DNA from: Dryocola sp032051265
Lineage (GTDB): Bacteria; Pseudomonadota; Gammaproteobacteria; Enterobacterales; Enterobacteriaceae
Assembly: GCA_032051265.1 (NCBI GenBank)
Contig: DAMBYU010000006.1
Span: forward strand, 124,001-188,000
Length of the DNA: 64,000 bases
Reading direction: 5' to 3'
Position 1 is the stretch's first letter. The number at the start of each line of letters is the position of its first letter. The notes beneath the pieces were generated by a model, which saw nothing but the letters and a program-made list of their open reading frames with translations, did no database searches and was not told where the DNA came from. The position numbers and the translations under genes are program-made. This document shows positions 27,127 to 37,500 of this stretch, piece after piece.

Positions 27127-28308
27127 TTAATTCAGTCCAAATACGTTAAGCATGGTGGAAAGTTTTACGCCCGTTTCGCGCCACTCGGATTCCGGGGACG
27201 AGGCGGGCACAATGCCTGCTCCGGCAAATAAACGAACCTGTTTATTCGCCACGCGGGCGCAACGAATAGTAACCACCCATTCGCCGTTACCTTCGGCATC
27301 ACACCAGCCGACGATGCCGCCGAACAGCCCGCGATCAAACGGCTCCAGCTCGGCAATTAACCGCTGTGCAACGTCGTGGGGGAATCCGCTGAGCGCGGGG
27401 GTCGGGTGCAGCAGGCAGGCAAGCGACAGCGCATTGTCCCGCAAGTCTTTTGCTTCGCCGTCAATGGGCGTGGCAAGGTGCCAGAGCGTGGGCGTGGTGA
27501 TCAGTTCAGGGGTGTCCGACAGCGCCAGATAACGGCTGCGCGGCTGTAATACGTTTTGCATCGCGCTGGTGACCAGGCGATGTTCATGGCGGTCTTTAGC
27601 TGAATTCATCAGCGCCTCGCCAATCGATTTGTCGCGCTGCATGTCTTCTCTATCGCGACGGGCAGAACCGGCCAGCGGCAGCGAGCTGAACGTTTCGCCA
27701 ACTTTACGCAGCAGCAGTTCAGGGCTTGCGCCCAACAGCGAACTGCCATCGGGCAGCGGGACATGGAAGTTAAAGCTGGCGGGATTCTGCGCAATCAGCC
27801 GGTTTAACAGGGCATCAACATCCATCGGCGCATCGGTTTCGATATCTATCAGGCGCGAAAGCACCACTTTATCGATATCAGGCTGGCTGGTGGCGGCTGC
27901 GGCATGCGCCACCATAGCCATAAATTTATCCTGTTCGGGAATAGCTTTGCGGGCGGCGATGCCCGGCTGCGTTACCGCCTTGCTTTGCCGGGCTTCCTGC
28001 TGACGTTGAGGACGAGAAAACTCCTGCAAGCTTTGCGGAATAAACAGCGCAGATGGCTGACGGGTATCAAACGGAATGGCACCAACAACTATCGGCTTCT
28101 CAATTCCCCGCTTTCTGGCGCGCGCAAAGGCGTCTTGCAGCTGCGTTTGCAGGTTACCCTGCACATTGGCACCATCTTCCGCCGGACAATCCAGACGCGT
28201 AAAGCAGCCCTGAGTCGAAAAACTCCGATAAGGAGACATAAAGAAAAAGCTATCCGCATAAGGGGTTAGCCGCTTTTTCTGTGGCTCCTCGGCCAGAAAT
28301 GTATCCAT
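27127..28308 (-). CDS. entC: Isochorismate synthase
   Basis: The 393-residue chorismate-utilising enzyme converts chorismate to isochorismate, the entry step of enterobactin synthesis. Motifs include LLGASPELLL, LAGSARRDRE, EHRLVTSAMQ, and CLLHPTPALSGFP, with the C-terminal FAGAGIVPASSPESEW. It is the first gene of entCEBAH, divergent from fepB across a Fur-box region. Confidence 0.96.
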   Translation of the reverse strand: MDTFLAEEPQKKRLTPYADSFFFMSPYRSFSTQGCFTRLDCPAEDGANVQGNLQTQLQDAFARARKRGIEKPIVVGAIPFDTRQPSALFIPQSLQEFSRPQRQQEARQSKAVTQPGIAARKAIPEQDKFMAMVAHAAAATSQPDIDKVVLSRLIDIETDAPMDVDALLNRLIAQNPASFNFHVPLPDGSSLLGASPELLLRKVGETFSSLPLAGSARRDREDMQRDKSIGEALMNSAKDRHEHRLVTSAMQNVLQPRSRYLALSDTPELITTPTLWHLATPIDGEAKDLRDNALSLACLLHPTPALSGFPHDVAQRLIAELEPFDRGLFGGIVGWCDAEGNGEWVVTIRCARVANKQVRLFAGAGIVPASSPESEWRETGVKLSTMLNVFGLN

Positions 28309-28334
28309 GCGTTCTCCGTTAAAAAATGATAAAG

Positions 28335-28353
28335 GATATTAATAATAATTATC
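28335..28353. promoter_or_regulatory. Fur box in the entC-fepB divergent region
   Basis: GATATTAATAATAATTATC matches the 19-bp Fur consensus GATAATGATAATCATTATC at 16 positions. It lies 27 bp from the entC start and should repress the entC operon, and perhaps fepB, in iron-replete cells. Confidence 0.85.
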
Positions 28354-28500
28354 ATTTGTATTTCGGATTCGTAACCTAAAGAGAATCCTTCTGTCTGTCA
28401 ATCGGGACAAAACATTTTTAACCCTTCCCGGACTTGCACCGGGGCGGCATAATCATGAAAATGAGAAGCATTACCGATTACTTTGACAGGATGCGCCCGC

Positions 28501-29472
28501 GTGAAAATCAGAATTCCCTCAGCCCTGGTTAACCTTACTTTTGGCACCGCTTTATTGCTCAGCCTCAGCAACTACGCCCACGCCGCCGACTGGCCGCGCC
28601 AGGTTACAGACAGCCACGGAACGCACACGCTGACGCAGGCGCCGCAACGCATTGTTTCCACCAGCGTCACGCTGACCGGCTCGCTGCTGGCCATTGATGC
28701 TCCGGTGATCGCAAGCGGCGCAACTACGCCGGGCAATCATGTGGCCGACGAACAGGGCTACATGCGCCAGTGGGGCAACCTCGCTAAAGAGCGCAAAATT
28801 CATCGGCTCTATATCGGCGAGCCGAGCGCCGAAGCCGTTGCCGCACAGATGCCGGATTTAATCCTGATCAGCGCCACCGGCGGGGATTCCGCCCTCGCCC
28901 TTTATGACCAGCTTTCCGCTATCGCCCCTACGCTTGTTATCAATTACGACGACAAAAGCTGGCAGCAGGTGCTGACTCAGCTCGGCACAATAACCGGCCA
29001 CGAAAAACAGGCCGCTGAGCGCATTGCAAGCTTTGATAAACAGCTTATTGATGCGAAAAAACGCATTACCCTGCCACCGCAGCCCGTTACCGCGCTGGTG
29101 TACAGCCCCGCCTCCCGCTCCGCAAACCTCTGGACGCCTGAATCTGCGCCAGGTCAATTACTGCAGCAGCTTGGGTTCAGGCTCTCAACGTTGCCGGAAG
29201 CTATTCACACCAGCCAGAGCATGGGCAAACGCCACGATATCATTCAGCTTGGCGGTGAAAATCTCGCGGCGGGCCTGAACGGAGAAAGCCTGTTCCTGTT
29301 CGCCGGCGACGAAAAAGACGCAAGCGCGCTGCAAAACAACCCTTTGCTCTCGCATCTGCCAGCGGTGCAAAACAAACGCGTTTATCCCCTTGGCACCGAA
29401 ACGTTCCGCCTCGACTACTACAGCGCAAGCCGGATACTTGAGCGCATGACGGAACTGTTCGCTACTAAGTAA
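28501..29472 (+). CDS. fepB: FepB, periplasmic ferric-enterobactin-binding protein
   Basis: The 323-residue product has a signal peptide ending NYAHA before ADWPRQVTDS, then a helical-backbone binding protein collinear with E. coli FepB (QRIVSTSVTLTGSLLAIDAPVIASGATTP). It delivers ferric enterobactin to FepDGC. The GTG at 28501 was chosen because AGGAT lies 8 bp upstream; the TTG at 28483 is an alternative that adds six residues. Confidence 0.94.
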   Translation: MKIRIPSALVNLTFGTALLLSLSNYAHAADWPRQVTDSHGTHTLTQAPQRIVSTSVTLTGSLLAIDAPVIASGATTPGNHVADEQGYMRQWGNLAKERKIHRLYIGEPSAEAVAAQMPDLILISATGGDSALALYDQLSAIAPTLVINYDDKSWQQVLTQLGTITGHEKQAAERIASFDKQLIDAKKRITLPPQPVTALVYSPASRSANLWTPESAPGQLLQQLGFRLSTLPEAIHTSQSMGKRHDIIQLGGENLAAGLNGESLFLFAGDEKDASALQNNPLLSHLPAVQNKRVYPLGTETFRLDYYSASRILERMTELFATK

Positions 29473-30729
29473 TTATTTCGCCGTTGCCGTCACGGGTGTC
29501 ACCGGGGCGGTTTGCTGGTAGCGACGCAGCTGCACCAGCACAACCGCCAGCGCTACGCCGATTAAGGCGAGCACCAGTCCGCCTGAGCTCGCCGCTGCCA
29601 CAGGCGACATGGCAACCGTCAACCCGCCCAGAATCGCCGCGCCAATGGCATCGCCCGTGACGTTCTGCGCCGTCCATAAGCCGTTAATGCGGCCCAGCAT
29701 GCCGTCTGGCGTAAGCGTCTGAATCAGGGTGTACTGCAGCAGCGAACTGATGGCGCTGAGATAGCCGAACAGCGCAAGGCAGGCCAGCCCCAGGCCCCAG
29801 ACGGGCATCAGACTGAACAGGCCAACCGAGATAAACGAGACGATGCCGCTTGCCAGCATAATCGCACCGGGACGAGCGTGATGAGCGATGCGCCCGCTGG
29901 TCAGCGCGCCAATGGCCGCGCCAAGAGGAACGGCGGCGTACATCAGACCGATTTGCCCGGCGCTCATCTGCCAGTGTCCAGCCAGTGCCGGGTAGAGCAC
30001 GCGTACCGCGCTTGCCATGGTCAGCAGCGCCCCTACCAGCGCTATGCCGCCAATAATCGGGTGGCTTAACAAAAAACGCAGCCCGTTAAGCAGGGAAAGC
30101 AGAGGATTTTCCCGCGCCTGCGGAGGCGGCGGCAGCTGCGGCAAGCTCAGCAGCGGGATTAACGTTATAAAGGTGCCGATGGAGGCCAGCCCGTAGTTCC
30201 AGACTACGCCGCCGGATGCCAGCAGCAGCCCGCCGATCATCGGCGAAATTACCGAGCCGAGGCGCACCGTCAGCATCGTTATCGCCCCCGCCTGCATTAA
30301 GTTTTCACGGCCAACCAGCGCGGGAGTTGCCGCCAGCAACGCGGTCACGCCAATCGCCCCAAAGAAGCCGTCCCACACGCCAAGCAGATAAATCGCGGCC
30401 AGCGAAGGTGCCGGCAGCGCCGCGTTGAGCGTCAGGCCAATAAAGCCTAAGCCGCAGGTTGAACGCGCCAGCAAAATAAGACGGCGGCGTTCGTGGCGGT
30501 CCGCCAGCACCCCGCCCATCATCAGCCCGATAAACATCGAGCCGCCTGTCAGCGTCACCGCAAGACCGACCTGCAGCGAAGAACCCGTCAGAGTCTGAAT
30601 CTGTACCGGCACGGCAACGCCCAGTAATCCCAGCGAGACAATGGAGATAAAACGAGCAAGAAACACGGCGCGAAATGCCGGATGGGTTTTCAGCAGGCTG
30701 AGATTTAACAGCAGAGAATTGCGGTTCAT
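29473..30729 (-). CDS. entS: EntS, enterobactin exporter (MFS)
   Basis: The 418-residue, 12-helix major facilitator exports enterobactin across the inner membrane. It aligns throughout with E. coli EntS (LNLSLLKTHPAFRAVFLARFISIVSLGLLG; GRENLMQAGAITMLTVRLGS; INGLWTAQNVTGDAIGAA). Its stop codon abuts that of fepB. It is divergent from fepD over a shared Fur box. Confidence 0.95.
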   Translation of the reverse strand: MNRNSLLLNLSLLKTHPAFRAVFLARFISIVSLGLLGVAVPVQIQTLTGSSLQVGLAVTLTGGSMFIGLMMGGVLADRHERRRLILLARSTCGLGFIGLTLNAALPAPSLAAIYLLGVWDGFFGAIGVTALLAATPALVGRENLMQAGAITMLTVRLGSVISPMIGGLLLASGGVVWNYGLASIGTFITLIPLLSLPQLPPPPQARENPLLSLLNGLRFLLSHPIIGGIALVGALLTMASAVRVLYPALAGHWQMSAGQIGLMYAAVPLGAAIGALTSGRIAHHARPGAIMLASGIVSFISVGLFSLMPVWGLGLACLALFGYLSAISSLLQYTLIQTLTPDGMLGRINGLWTAQNVTGDAIGAAILGGLTVAMSPVAAASSGGLVLALIGVALAVVLVQLRRYQQTAPVTPVTATAK

Positions 30730-30799
30730 TACATGACCTTAAAACGAATTTTTCTTTCCGGGTGCGTGGCGGCCCATGCTAACATAAACAAATAAGAGT

Positions 30800-30818
30800 G
30801 ATAATGATAATAACTATC
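30800..30818. promoter_or_regulatory. Fur box in the entS-fepD divergent region
   Basis: GATAATGATAATAACTATC matches the Fur consensus at 17 of 19 positions. It lies 71 bp before entS and 23 bp before fepD and should repress both under iron sufficiency. Confidence 0.88.
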
Positions 30819-30840
30819 ATTTAATTTCACGTTAGGTTAT

Positions 30841-31863
30841 TTGTCGGGCGGAAATATGTCGGCTTCGCGGTTATCAGCACGCACGCTTGTTCTGCTGATC
30901 CTGTTTTTTTTACTTTTATTCATGGCTGCTCTCAGTTTGTTGTCAGGCGCAAAATCCCTGCCGGTTGAAGTCGTGATGGACGCGTTCGGCGGTCAGTGCC
31001 AGAGCGCGGATTGCACCATCGTGCTGGACGCACGTCTGCCACGAACGCTGGCGGGTATTCTCGCTGGCGGCGCGCTTGGCCTCGCCGGGGCGCTGATGCA
31101 GACTCTCACAAGAAACCCCCTCGCCGATCCCGGCCTGCTTGGCGTTAACGCCGGTGCCAGCTTTGCTATCGTCGTCGGTGCTGCGGTCTGGGGCCTGACA
31201 TCCCAGTTTGCCCTTCTCGGGCTGGCCTTTTTCGGCGCGCTGATGGCGGCGCTGGTGGTGGCGTTTACCGGCAGCCAGGGCGGCGGGCAGCTTAGCCCGG
31301 TTCGCCTGACGCTGGCAGGCGTTGCGCTGGCCGCGGTGCTGGAGGGCCTGAGCAGCGGTATCGCGTTGCTTAATCCCGTGGTTTATGACCAGCTCCGCTT
31401 CTGGCAGGCCGGCTCGCTTGATATCCGCACCCTTTCCTCGCTGAAGATTATTCTCGTCCCGCTGCTTGCGGGCGGCGCGATTGCGCTGTTGCTTAGCCGC
31501 TCGCTTAACAGCCTGAGCATGGGCAACGACACCGCTACGGCACTGGGCAGCAAGGTTGCGCGTACTCAGCTCTTCGGTTTAATTGCCATCACGCTGCTGT
31601 GCGGAAGCGCTACGGCGGCGGTCGGGCCCATTGCGTTTATCGGCCTGATGATGCCGCATCTGGCCCGCTGGCTGGTGGGCGCCGATCACCGCTGGTCGCT
31701 TCCCGTTACCCTGCTTGCTACGCCAACCCTCCTCCTGCTTGCCGATATTGTTGGCCGCATGCTGGTGCCCGGCGAACTGCGCGTGTCGGTGGTCAGCGCG
31801 TTTATCGGCGCGCCGATGCTGATTTATCTGGTACGTCGCAAGCGTAACGGGGCCGGATTATGA
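30841..31863 (+). CDS. fepD: FepD, ferric-enterobactin ABC permease
   Basis: One of two FecCD-type permease subunits, 340 residues with about nine or ten membrane helices; conserved DARLPRTLAGILAGGALGLAGALMQTLTRNPLADPGLLG. It pairs with FepG to import ferric enterobactin. The TTG at 30841 places MSG in line with the E. coli start; an ATG at 30856 is the alternative. It overlaps fepG by 4 bp. Confidence 0.94.
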   Translation: MSGGNMSASRLSARTLVLLILFFLLLFMAALSLLSGAKSLPVEVVMDAFGGQCQSADCTIVLDARLPRTLAGILAGGALGLAGALMQTLTRNPLADPGLLGVNAGASFAIVVGAAVWGLTSQFALLGLAFFGALMAALVVAFTGSQGGGQLSPVRLTLAGVALAAVLEGLSSGIALLNPVVYDQLRFWQAGSLDIRTLSSLKIILVPLLAGGAIALLLSRSLNSLSMGNDTATALGSKVARTQLFGLIAITLLCGSATAAVGPIAFIGLMMPHLARWLVGADHRWSLPVTLLATPTLLLLADIVGRMLVPGELRVSVVSAFIGAPMLIYLVRRKRNGAGL

Positions 31864-32852
31864 ATCGTCTCTCTCCCCGTCTGCTGATGATGTGCCTGCT
31901 GTTGATTTTCTTCAGCCTGACGCTCGGCGTATGGAGCCTTGGCAGCGGCGTGCTTCCGCTCTCGGCAGGCCAGGTTGTTGAAGCGTTGCTCGGCTATGCG
32001 CCACGTAATATTTCCCTGGTGGTGGTTGAATGGCGACTGCCGCGCGTGTTAATGGCCCTGTTAATCGGGGCGGCGCTGGGCGTGAGCGGGGCGATATTTC
32101 AGTCGCTGATGCGCAACCCGCTCGGCAGTCCGGACGTGATGGGCTTTAACACAGGCGCCTGGAGCGGCGTGCTGATTGCCATGGTGCTGTTTGGCCAGCA
32201 GCAAACGGCCATTACCGCCGCCGCGATGGCGGGCGGCGTGTTTACGTCGCTGGTGGTCTGGCTGCTTGCCTGGCGAAACGGCATCGAAACCTTCCGCCTG
32301 ATTATTATTGGTATCGGGGTACGCGCCATGCTGGTGGCGTTTAATACCTGGCTTTTGCTGCACGCGTCGCTGGAAACCGCGCTCTCTGCGGGTTTATGGA
32401 ACGCGGGCTCCCTGAACGGTTTAACCTGGGCCAAAATCTTCCCTGCCGCGCCGTTGATGCTGCTGGCGCTGGCGGCTGGCGCGCTATTAGTGCGTCGTAT
32501 GCGGCTGCTGGAGATGGGGGATGACAGCGCCTGTGCCCTCGGCGTTTCCGTTGAGCGCTCGCGCCTGATGCTGATGCTGACCGGCGTAATCCTCACCGCT
32601 GCCGCCACCGCGCTTGCCGGGCCGATATCCTTTATTGCGCTTGTCGCCCCGCATATTGCTCGTCGCCTGAGCGGTACTTCCCGCTGGGGCTTATTCCAGT
32701 CAGCGTTATGCGGCGCGGCTTTATTACTCGCCGCGGACCTTTGCGCCCAGCGTCTGTTTATGCCGTACCAGTTGCCGGTAGGCGTGGTGACCGTAAGTCT
32801 CGGCGGCATCTACCTTATTGCGTTGTTGATTCAGGAGTCCCGTAAGAAATGA
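31860..32852 (+). CDS. fepG: FepG, ferric-enterobactin ABC permease
   Basis: The second FecCD-type permease, 330 residues, with LPRVLMALLIGAALGVSGAIFQSLMRNPLGSPDVMG, paralogous to FepD. It forms the membrane channel with FepD. Start and stop codons overlap fepD and fepC by 4 bp each, indicating tight translational coupling. Confidence 0.95.
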   Translation: MNRLSPRLLMMCLLLIFFSLTLGVWSLGSGVLPLSAGQVVEALLGYAPRNISLVVVEWRLPRVLMALLIGAALGVSGAIFQSLMRNPLGSPDVMGFNTGAWSGVLIAMVLFGQQQTAITAAAMAGGVFTSLVVWLLAWRNGIETFRLIIIGIGVRAMLVAFNTWLLLHASLETALSAGLWNAGSLNGLTWAKIFPAAPLMLLALAAGALLVRRMRLLEMGDDSACALGVSVERSRLMLMLTGVILTAAATALAGPISFIALVAPHIARRLSGTSRWGLFQSALCGAALLLAADLCAQRLFMPYQLPVGVVTVSLGGIYLIALLIQESRKK

Positions 32853-33649
32853 GCCAGATTTCCACTCCATCGCGTCTGTACGGCGAGCAGCTTACTCTGG
32901 GATACGGCGATCACGTGGTGGCCGACGGGTTGACCGTCTCCATACCTGACGGAAAATTCACCGCGATTATCGGCCCGAACGGCTGCGGTAAATCGACCCT
33001 GTTACGCACGTTAAGCCGCCTGATGAAGCCTACTGCCGGTCAGGTATGGCTTGATGGCAATGAAATTCATCGCTTTGCGACTAAAGAAGTGGCGCGACGC
33101 ATCGGCCTGCTGGCGCAAAACGCCAGCGCGCCGGGCGATATCAGCGTGGCTGAACTGGTAGCGCGCGGGCGCTATCCGCACCAGCCCATGTTTACCCGCT
33201 GGCGTGAAGAAGACAGCCTCGCCGTCAACCGCGCCATGCAGGCGACACATATTGAAGAACTGGCCTCCCAGCCTGTGGATACGTTATCCGGCGGGCAAAG
33301 GCAGCGCGCATGGATTGCGATGGTGCTGGCGCAGGAAACCTCCATCATGCTGCTGGATGAGCCGACCACCTGGCTGGACATCAGCCATCAGATTGATTTG
33401 CTGGAGCTGCTGAGCGAGCTAAACCGCAAGCAGGGCTATACGCTGGCGGCGGTGCTGCATGATTTGAATCAGGCCTGCCGCTACGCCAACCATTTAATCG
33501 CGCTGCGCGACGGGAAGATCGTTGCCGAGGGCGCACCGGGCGATATCGTCACCCCGGAACTCATTGAGGCAATTTACGGCCTGCGCTGCATGATTATTGC
33601 AGATCCGGTGGCGCATACGCCGCTGGTGGTGCCGCTGGGGCGCGGTTAA
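32849..33649 (+). CDS. fepC: FepC, ferric-enterobactin ABC ATPase
   Basis: The 266-residue ATPase has Walker A GPNGCGKST, Q-loop LLAQN, signature LSGGQRQRAW, Walker B IMLLDEPTTWLD and the switch His in AAVLHDLNQA. It powers uptake through FepDG. In E. coli the next gene would be fepE; here a toxin-antitoxin pair follows. Confidence 0.96.
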   Translation: MSQISTPSRLYGEQLTLGYGDHVVADGLTVSIPDGKFTAIIGPNGCGKSTLLRTLSRLMKPTAGQVWLDGNEIHRFATKEVARRIGLLAQNASAPGDISVAELVARGRYPHQPMFTRWREEDSLAVNRAMQATHIEELASQPVDTLSGGQRQRAWIAMVLAQETSIMLLDEPTTWLDISHQIDLLELLSELNRKQGYTLAAVLHDLNQACRYANHLIALRDGKIVAEGAPGDIVTPELIEAIYGLRCMIIADPVAHTPLVVPLGRG

Positions 33650-33673
33650 GCGCAAACTCCTGATAAAATTATT

Positions 33674-33689
33674 TGCGAAGAGCTTCGCA
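33674..33689. promoter_or_regulatory. 7-2-7 inverted repeat upstream of higBA
   Basis: TGCGAAG-AG-CTTCGCA lies 24 bp after fepC and 76 bp before higB. Toxin-antitoxin promoters usually carry palindromes bound by the antitoxin, so this is a candidate HigA operator. It lacks a U-tract, so a role as fepC terminator is less likely. Confidence 0.5.
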
Positions 33690-33765
33690 TAAGCGCACAC
33701 TAGCACAGTGCAAGCATGCAAAAAATGATTTACTGAACGCTCTTAAAGCCGAGCGGGAAGGCATC

Positions 33766-34080
33766 ATGGAAAAGATGCGCAATATAAGCAGTTTCAGAGA
33801 TACGTGGCTTGAGGATTTTTTCTTATCAACAAAGCTTCATCGAAAAATTCCTTCAGATATCATCAGCGTGCTGGCGCGTAAGCTCGACTTAATTAACGCA
33901 GCCGTGACCTACAAGGATTTGCGATCGCCACCCGCAAACCGATATGAAGAACTTCGTCCTCCGCTGACGGGATACTCATCAATAAGAGTAAACGACCAGT
34001 TCAGGCTGATTTTTATCTGGCAAGATGGCAAAGCGCACGATCTCTACCTTGATTCACACGGTTACAGAAACCATAAATAA
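33766..34080 (+). CDS. higB: HigB-like mRNA-interferase toxin
   Basis: The 104-residue basic protein has the RelE/HigB signature: SFRDTWLEDFF at the start, SIRVNDQFRLIFIW and the C-terminal AHDLYLDSHGY. HigB toxins cleave mRNA at the ribosome. The start at 33766 was chosen for its GGGAAGG site; a longer frame from a TTG at 33673 would swallow the upstream palindrome. Toxin-before-antitoxin order is typical of higBA. Confidence 0.85.
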   Translation: MEKMRNISSFRDTWLEDFFLSTKLHRKIPSDIISVLARKLDLINAAVTYKDLRSPPANRYEELRPPLTGYSSIRVNDQFRLIFIWQDGKAHDLYLDSHGYRNHK

Positions 34081-34122
34081 AATGGATGTTGGTTGTGTGG
34101 CACAACAGAATGAGGATTAAGT

Positions 34123-34464
34123 ATGGTTCAGGCACAGCGTAAACCCACCAGCGTCGGCGATGTCCTTCTCTATGAATATCTTGAGCCCACGGGTCTGAAG
34201 GTTAACGATCTGGCAGATATGCTACAGGTCCATCGCAACACCGTAAGTAAACTGCTGAACAACAATAGCCGGCTCACGACGGACATGGCTTTCCGACTGG
34301 CAAAAGCCTTTTCTACCTCTGTGGAGTTTTGGCTAAATTTACAAACAAACTTTGATGTCTGGGAAGTACAGAATAACCCACGCACTCAGGAAGAAATCAG
34401 CCGCATCATTACGCTGGACGAAATGCTGGCACGAAAATCTACCGGTAAAACTCAGGCTGCATAG
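34123..34464 (+). CDS. higA: HigA-like antitoxin, XRE family
   Basis: The 113-residue protein has a helix-turn-helix (LKVNDLADMLQVHRNTVSKLLNN) and the HigA hallmark SRLTTDMAFRLAKAFSTS followed by VEFWLNLQTNFD. It should neutralise HigB and repress the promoter. It lies 42 bp after higB and converges with entF, whose stop is 36 bp away. Confidence 0.9.
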   Translation: MVQAQRKPTSVGDVLLYEYLEPTGLKVNDLADMLQVHRNTVSKLLNNNSRLTTDMAFRLAKAFSTSVEFWLNLQTNFDVWEVQNNPRTQEEISRIITLDEMLARKSTGKTQAA

Positions 34465-34500
34465 GTTGCGGATGGCGCGCAGCACCATCCGCCGCATTAT

Positions 34501-37500
34501 TTACCCGCAAGCCAGCACCCGCTGCAGCACCGGCCCAATCTCAACGAACGCATCCGGGGAAATAATATCCACGTGGGCGCAGTCCAGACGATGAATGTCG
34601 AGTTCGGCTATCCACGGCGCCCAGGTTTTTTGCGGGTCCATGCCTTCCGGCAGCGTTCTTTCCGCAACAAACAGCGTCGCTTTCCCGGCAAAGGGTACGC
34701 TTTGCGCGGTGGTCAGTAGCCGTACCGCATCGCCGTAGTTGCCTTCAATGGCCTGGAACAGCGCGTCCGAGGCCTGTCCCTGCTGCGCCGCCACAAAAGC
34801 TTCGCGTTCGCGGTCGATCTCTGCCAGCACCGCCGGATCGAGTTCGTTCGCGCCCTTTTCCGCCCAGTTCTGCGTTTCCGGCGGCCAGGTATCGAGCAGG
34901 CCAAGGAAGGCGACTTCTTCTCCTGCGGCTTCGAGCCTTGCGGCAATGCCCTGCGCCAGCGTACCGCCGAGGGAATAGCCCATCAGATAATAGGGTCCGT
35001 GCGGTTGTAGGTTACGCAACGTGGCCAGATGCGCCTCGCAAACCTGGGCCAGATTTTCCGCCTGCTGCATCGGCCCTGTCGGGCGCGGCGACTGGATACC
35101 GGTTATCGACCAACGCGGATCAAGATAGCGTTGCAGCACGCTGAACTGCCAGGCAAAACCAGAAGCCGGATGGAAGCAATACAGCGTCGGCCCGGTGCTT
35201 TTACGCAGCGGCAGCACGGCCTCAAAACCTGCGCGATTCGCCTCATCTTCACTGCACTCTTCCGCCAGCATTTCCGCGAGCTGACCAACGGTCGAAGCAA
35301 TCATTATCTGTCCAACCGTTACCGGTATTTCCAGTTCGCGTCTGAGACTGGCGGCCAGGCGCATCGCCAGCAGCGAATGCCCACCGAGCGCGAAGAAATC
35401 ATCATTAACCGACCGAACCTCGCAGCCAAGCAGGCTGGCAAAAGCTTCGGCGATTGTCTTTTCAATTTCGCTTTCTGGCGCACGGCCAGCGCCACGCTGG
35501 GCCATTTCTGGCAATGGCAGCGCCTTGCGGTCTAGCTTGCCATTAGCGCTGAGCGGGAAATCCTCCAGTTGCACAAGCGCCACCGGCACCATGTGCGCAG
35601 GCAGCATACCTGCCAGTTGTTCACGCAGGGATTCAACAGGCAATGAATCGCCCGATGTGGAAACCAGATAACCCACCAGCTGACGTGCATCGCCGCCGCT
35701 GACCGCAGCACCCTGGTTGAGTATGCAGGCATGCGTCACGGCCTGGGCAACGTCGTCCAGCGCCTGCATCGCCCGGTCGATATCTCCGAGCTCAATGCGC
35801 TGACCACGGATTTTAAGCTGATCGTCGCTGCGCCCCAGATATTCCACCGCCCCGTTTTCCAGCCAGCGCGCCACATCGCCGGTGCGATACATCCGCTCGC
35901 CCGCAGCAAAAGGATCGGCAATAAAACGACTCGCTGTCAGATCCGGACGCGCGAGATAACCCTGCGCCAGCTGGATGCCGGTGAGATAAAGATCGCCTGC
36001 GATCCCCACCGGCACCGGGTGCATCGCGGCATCCAGAATGCGTAATCCGGTGTTCCATATCGGCCAGCCAATCGGCACGCTGCTGCCCGTAACACGGGCA
36101 AGAGACTCGCCAGACGCCGGATACCAGCTTACATCCACGGCGGCCTCGGTTGGGCCATAAAGATTGTGCAAAGGTACGTGCGTAAGCTGCTCCCACTGGC
36201 GGCACAGTTCCGCCGGCAGCGCTTCGCCGCTACAGAATACGCGACGCAACGTAGCACAGGAGGCAATTGCTTCATCGCTGGTGAGCGCGGTGACAAATGC
36301 CGCCAGCATCGACGGTACAAAGTGCGTGGTCGTAACGCGATAATAGGTAAATAGCTGTTGCAGCGCCTCGGGATCGCGGTGCGCTTCAGGCGGCGCCATC
36401 ACCAGTTGCGCGCCGACTATATACGGCCAGAAGAATTCCCAGACCGACACGTCGAAACTGCACGGCGTTTTCTGCAACACGACATCTTCACCGGTCATCG
36501 GATACTGGTTTTGCATCCACAGCAGACGGTTGACGATCGCCTGCTGGCCCACCATCACGCCCTTCGGACGACCGGTTGAACCGGAAGTAAAGATCACGTA
36601 GGCGGTATGATCCGGGTGTGAAAGATTCAGTTGCTCCGGCAGATCCGCCGCCACAAGCTCACGCTCGTAGCAGAAAGTTTTCAGGCCCTGAATGGCGCTA
36701 AAGCGGGACAGTTGTTCGGCTGAGGTAATCAGCAGACGCGGCGCGGCATCTTCGAGCATCATTTGCAGACGCTCATCCGGATAGCCGGTATCCAGCGGCA
36801 ACCAGGCGGCACCCGCTTCGACAATCGCCTGCAACGCCAGCGACAGAAAGACCGAGCGCGGAAGCGCCACGGCAACCACATCGCCCGGCTTAGTGCCCCG
36901 GGCGATTAACTCATTTGCCAGAGCCAATACCTGCTGACGCATTTCCCGATAGGTGAACTGATGATATTCATCGGCCAAAGCTGGCGCATTCGGCGTGCGG
37001 CGTGCCTGTTCGGCTATCAGGTTACTTAATGTGGCGGCTGGCAACGGCGTTTGCGTAGCATTGACGCTTTCCAGCAAGGCGGTTTCGGCGTCGTGCAGTA
37101 ATTCGGCATCCACGCAACGTAATGCGGGACTGGCCGCAAACTGGCGTAAAAGCAGCGGCAGGCGAGCCAGATGCTGCTGCAACGTCTGCGCCTCGTATCG
37201 CGCTTCATTTGCCAGCAGTTCGAGGGAGAAGTCGCCCTGTTCGCTAATGTACAGGGCAATCTCCAGATCGCGTACCGGGCCGGAAGCCAGCTGATGTGTA
37301 ACGCCTTCAACGCCTGCAAAATCGAGGCGGTAATCGAACATTTTCAAATTCAGTACCGGGCCAAACAACGGTTCGCCGCTGGAGATTTGACCCAGATCGC
37401 GCTGGATTTGCTCGGCGTCGTAGCGCTGATAACGACGCATGCCTTTCAGCTCTTTGGCAAGATCCCGCGCCAGTTCGGCTAGCGTGGCATTTGGCTGGAT

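Noticed and set aside
32849..33689. Palindrome after fepC as a terminator
   Set aside because: The 7-2-7 repeat at 33674 has only a 2-nt centre and no T-run, so it cannot form a normal terminator hairpin; an operator fits better.
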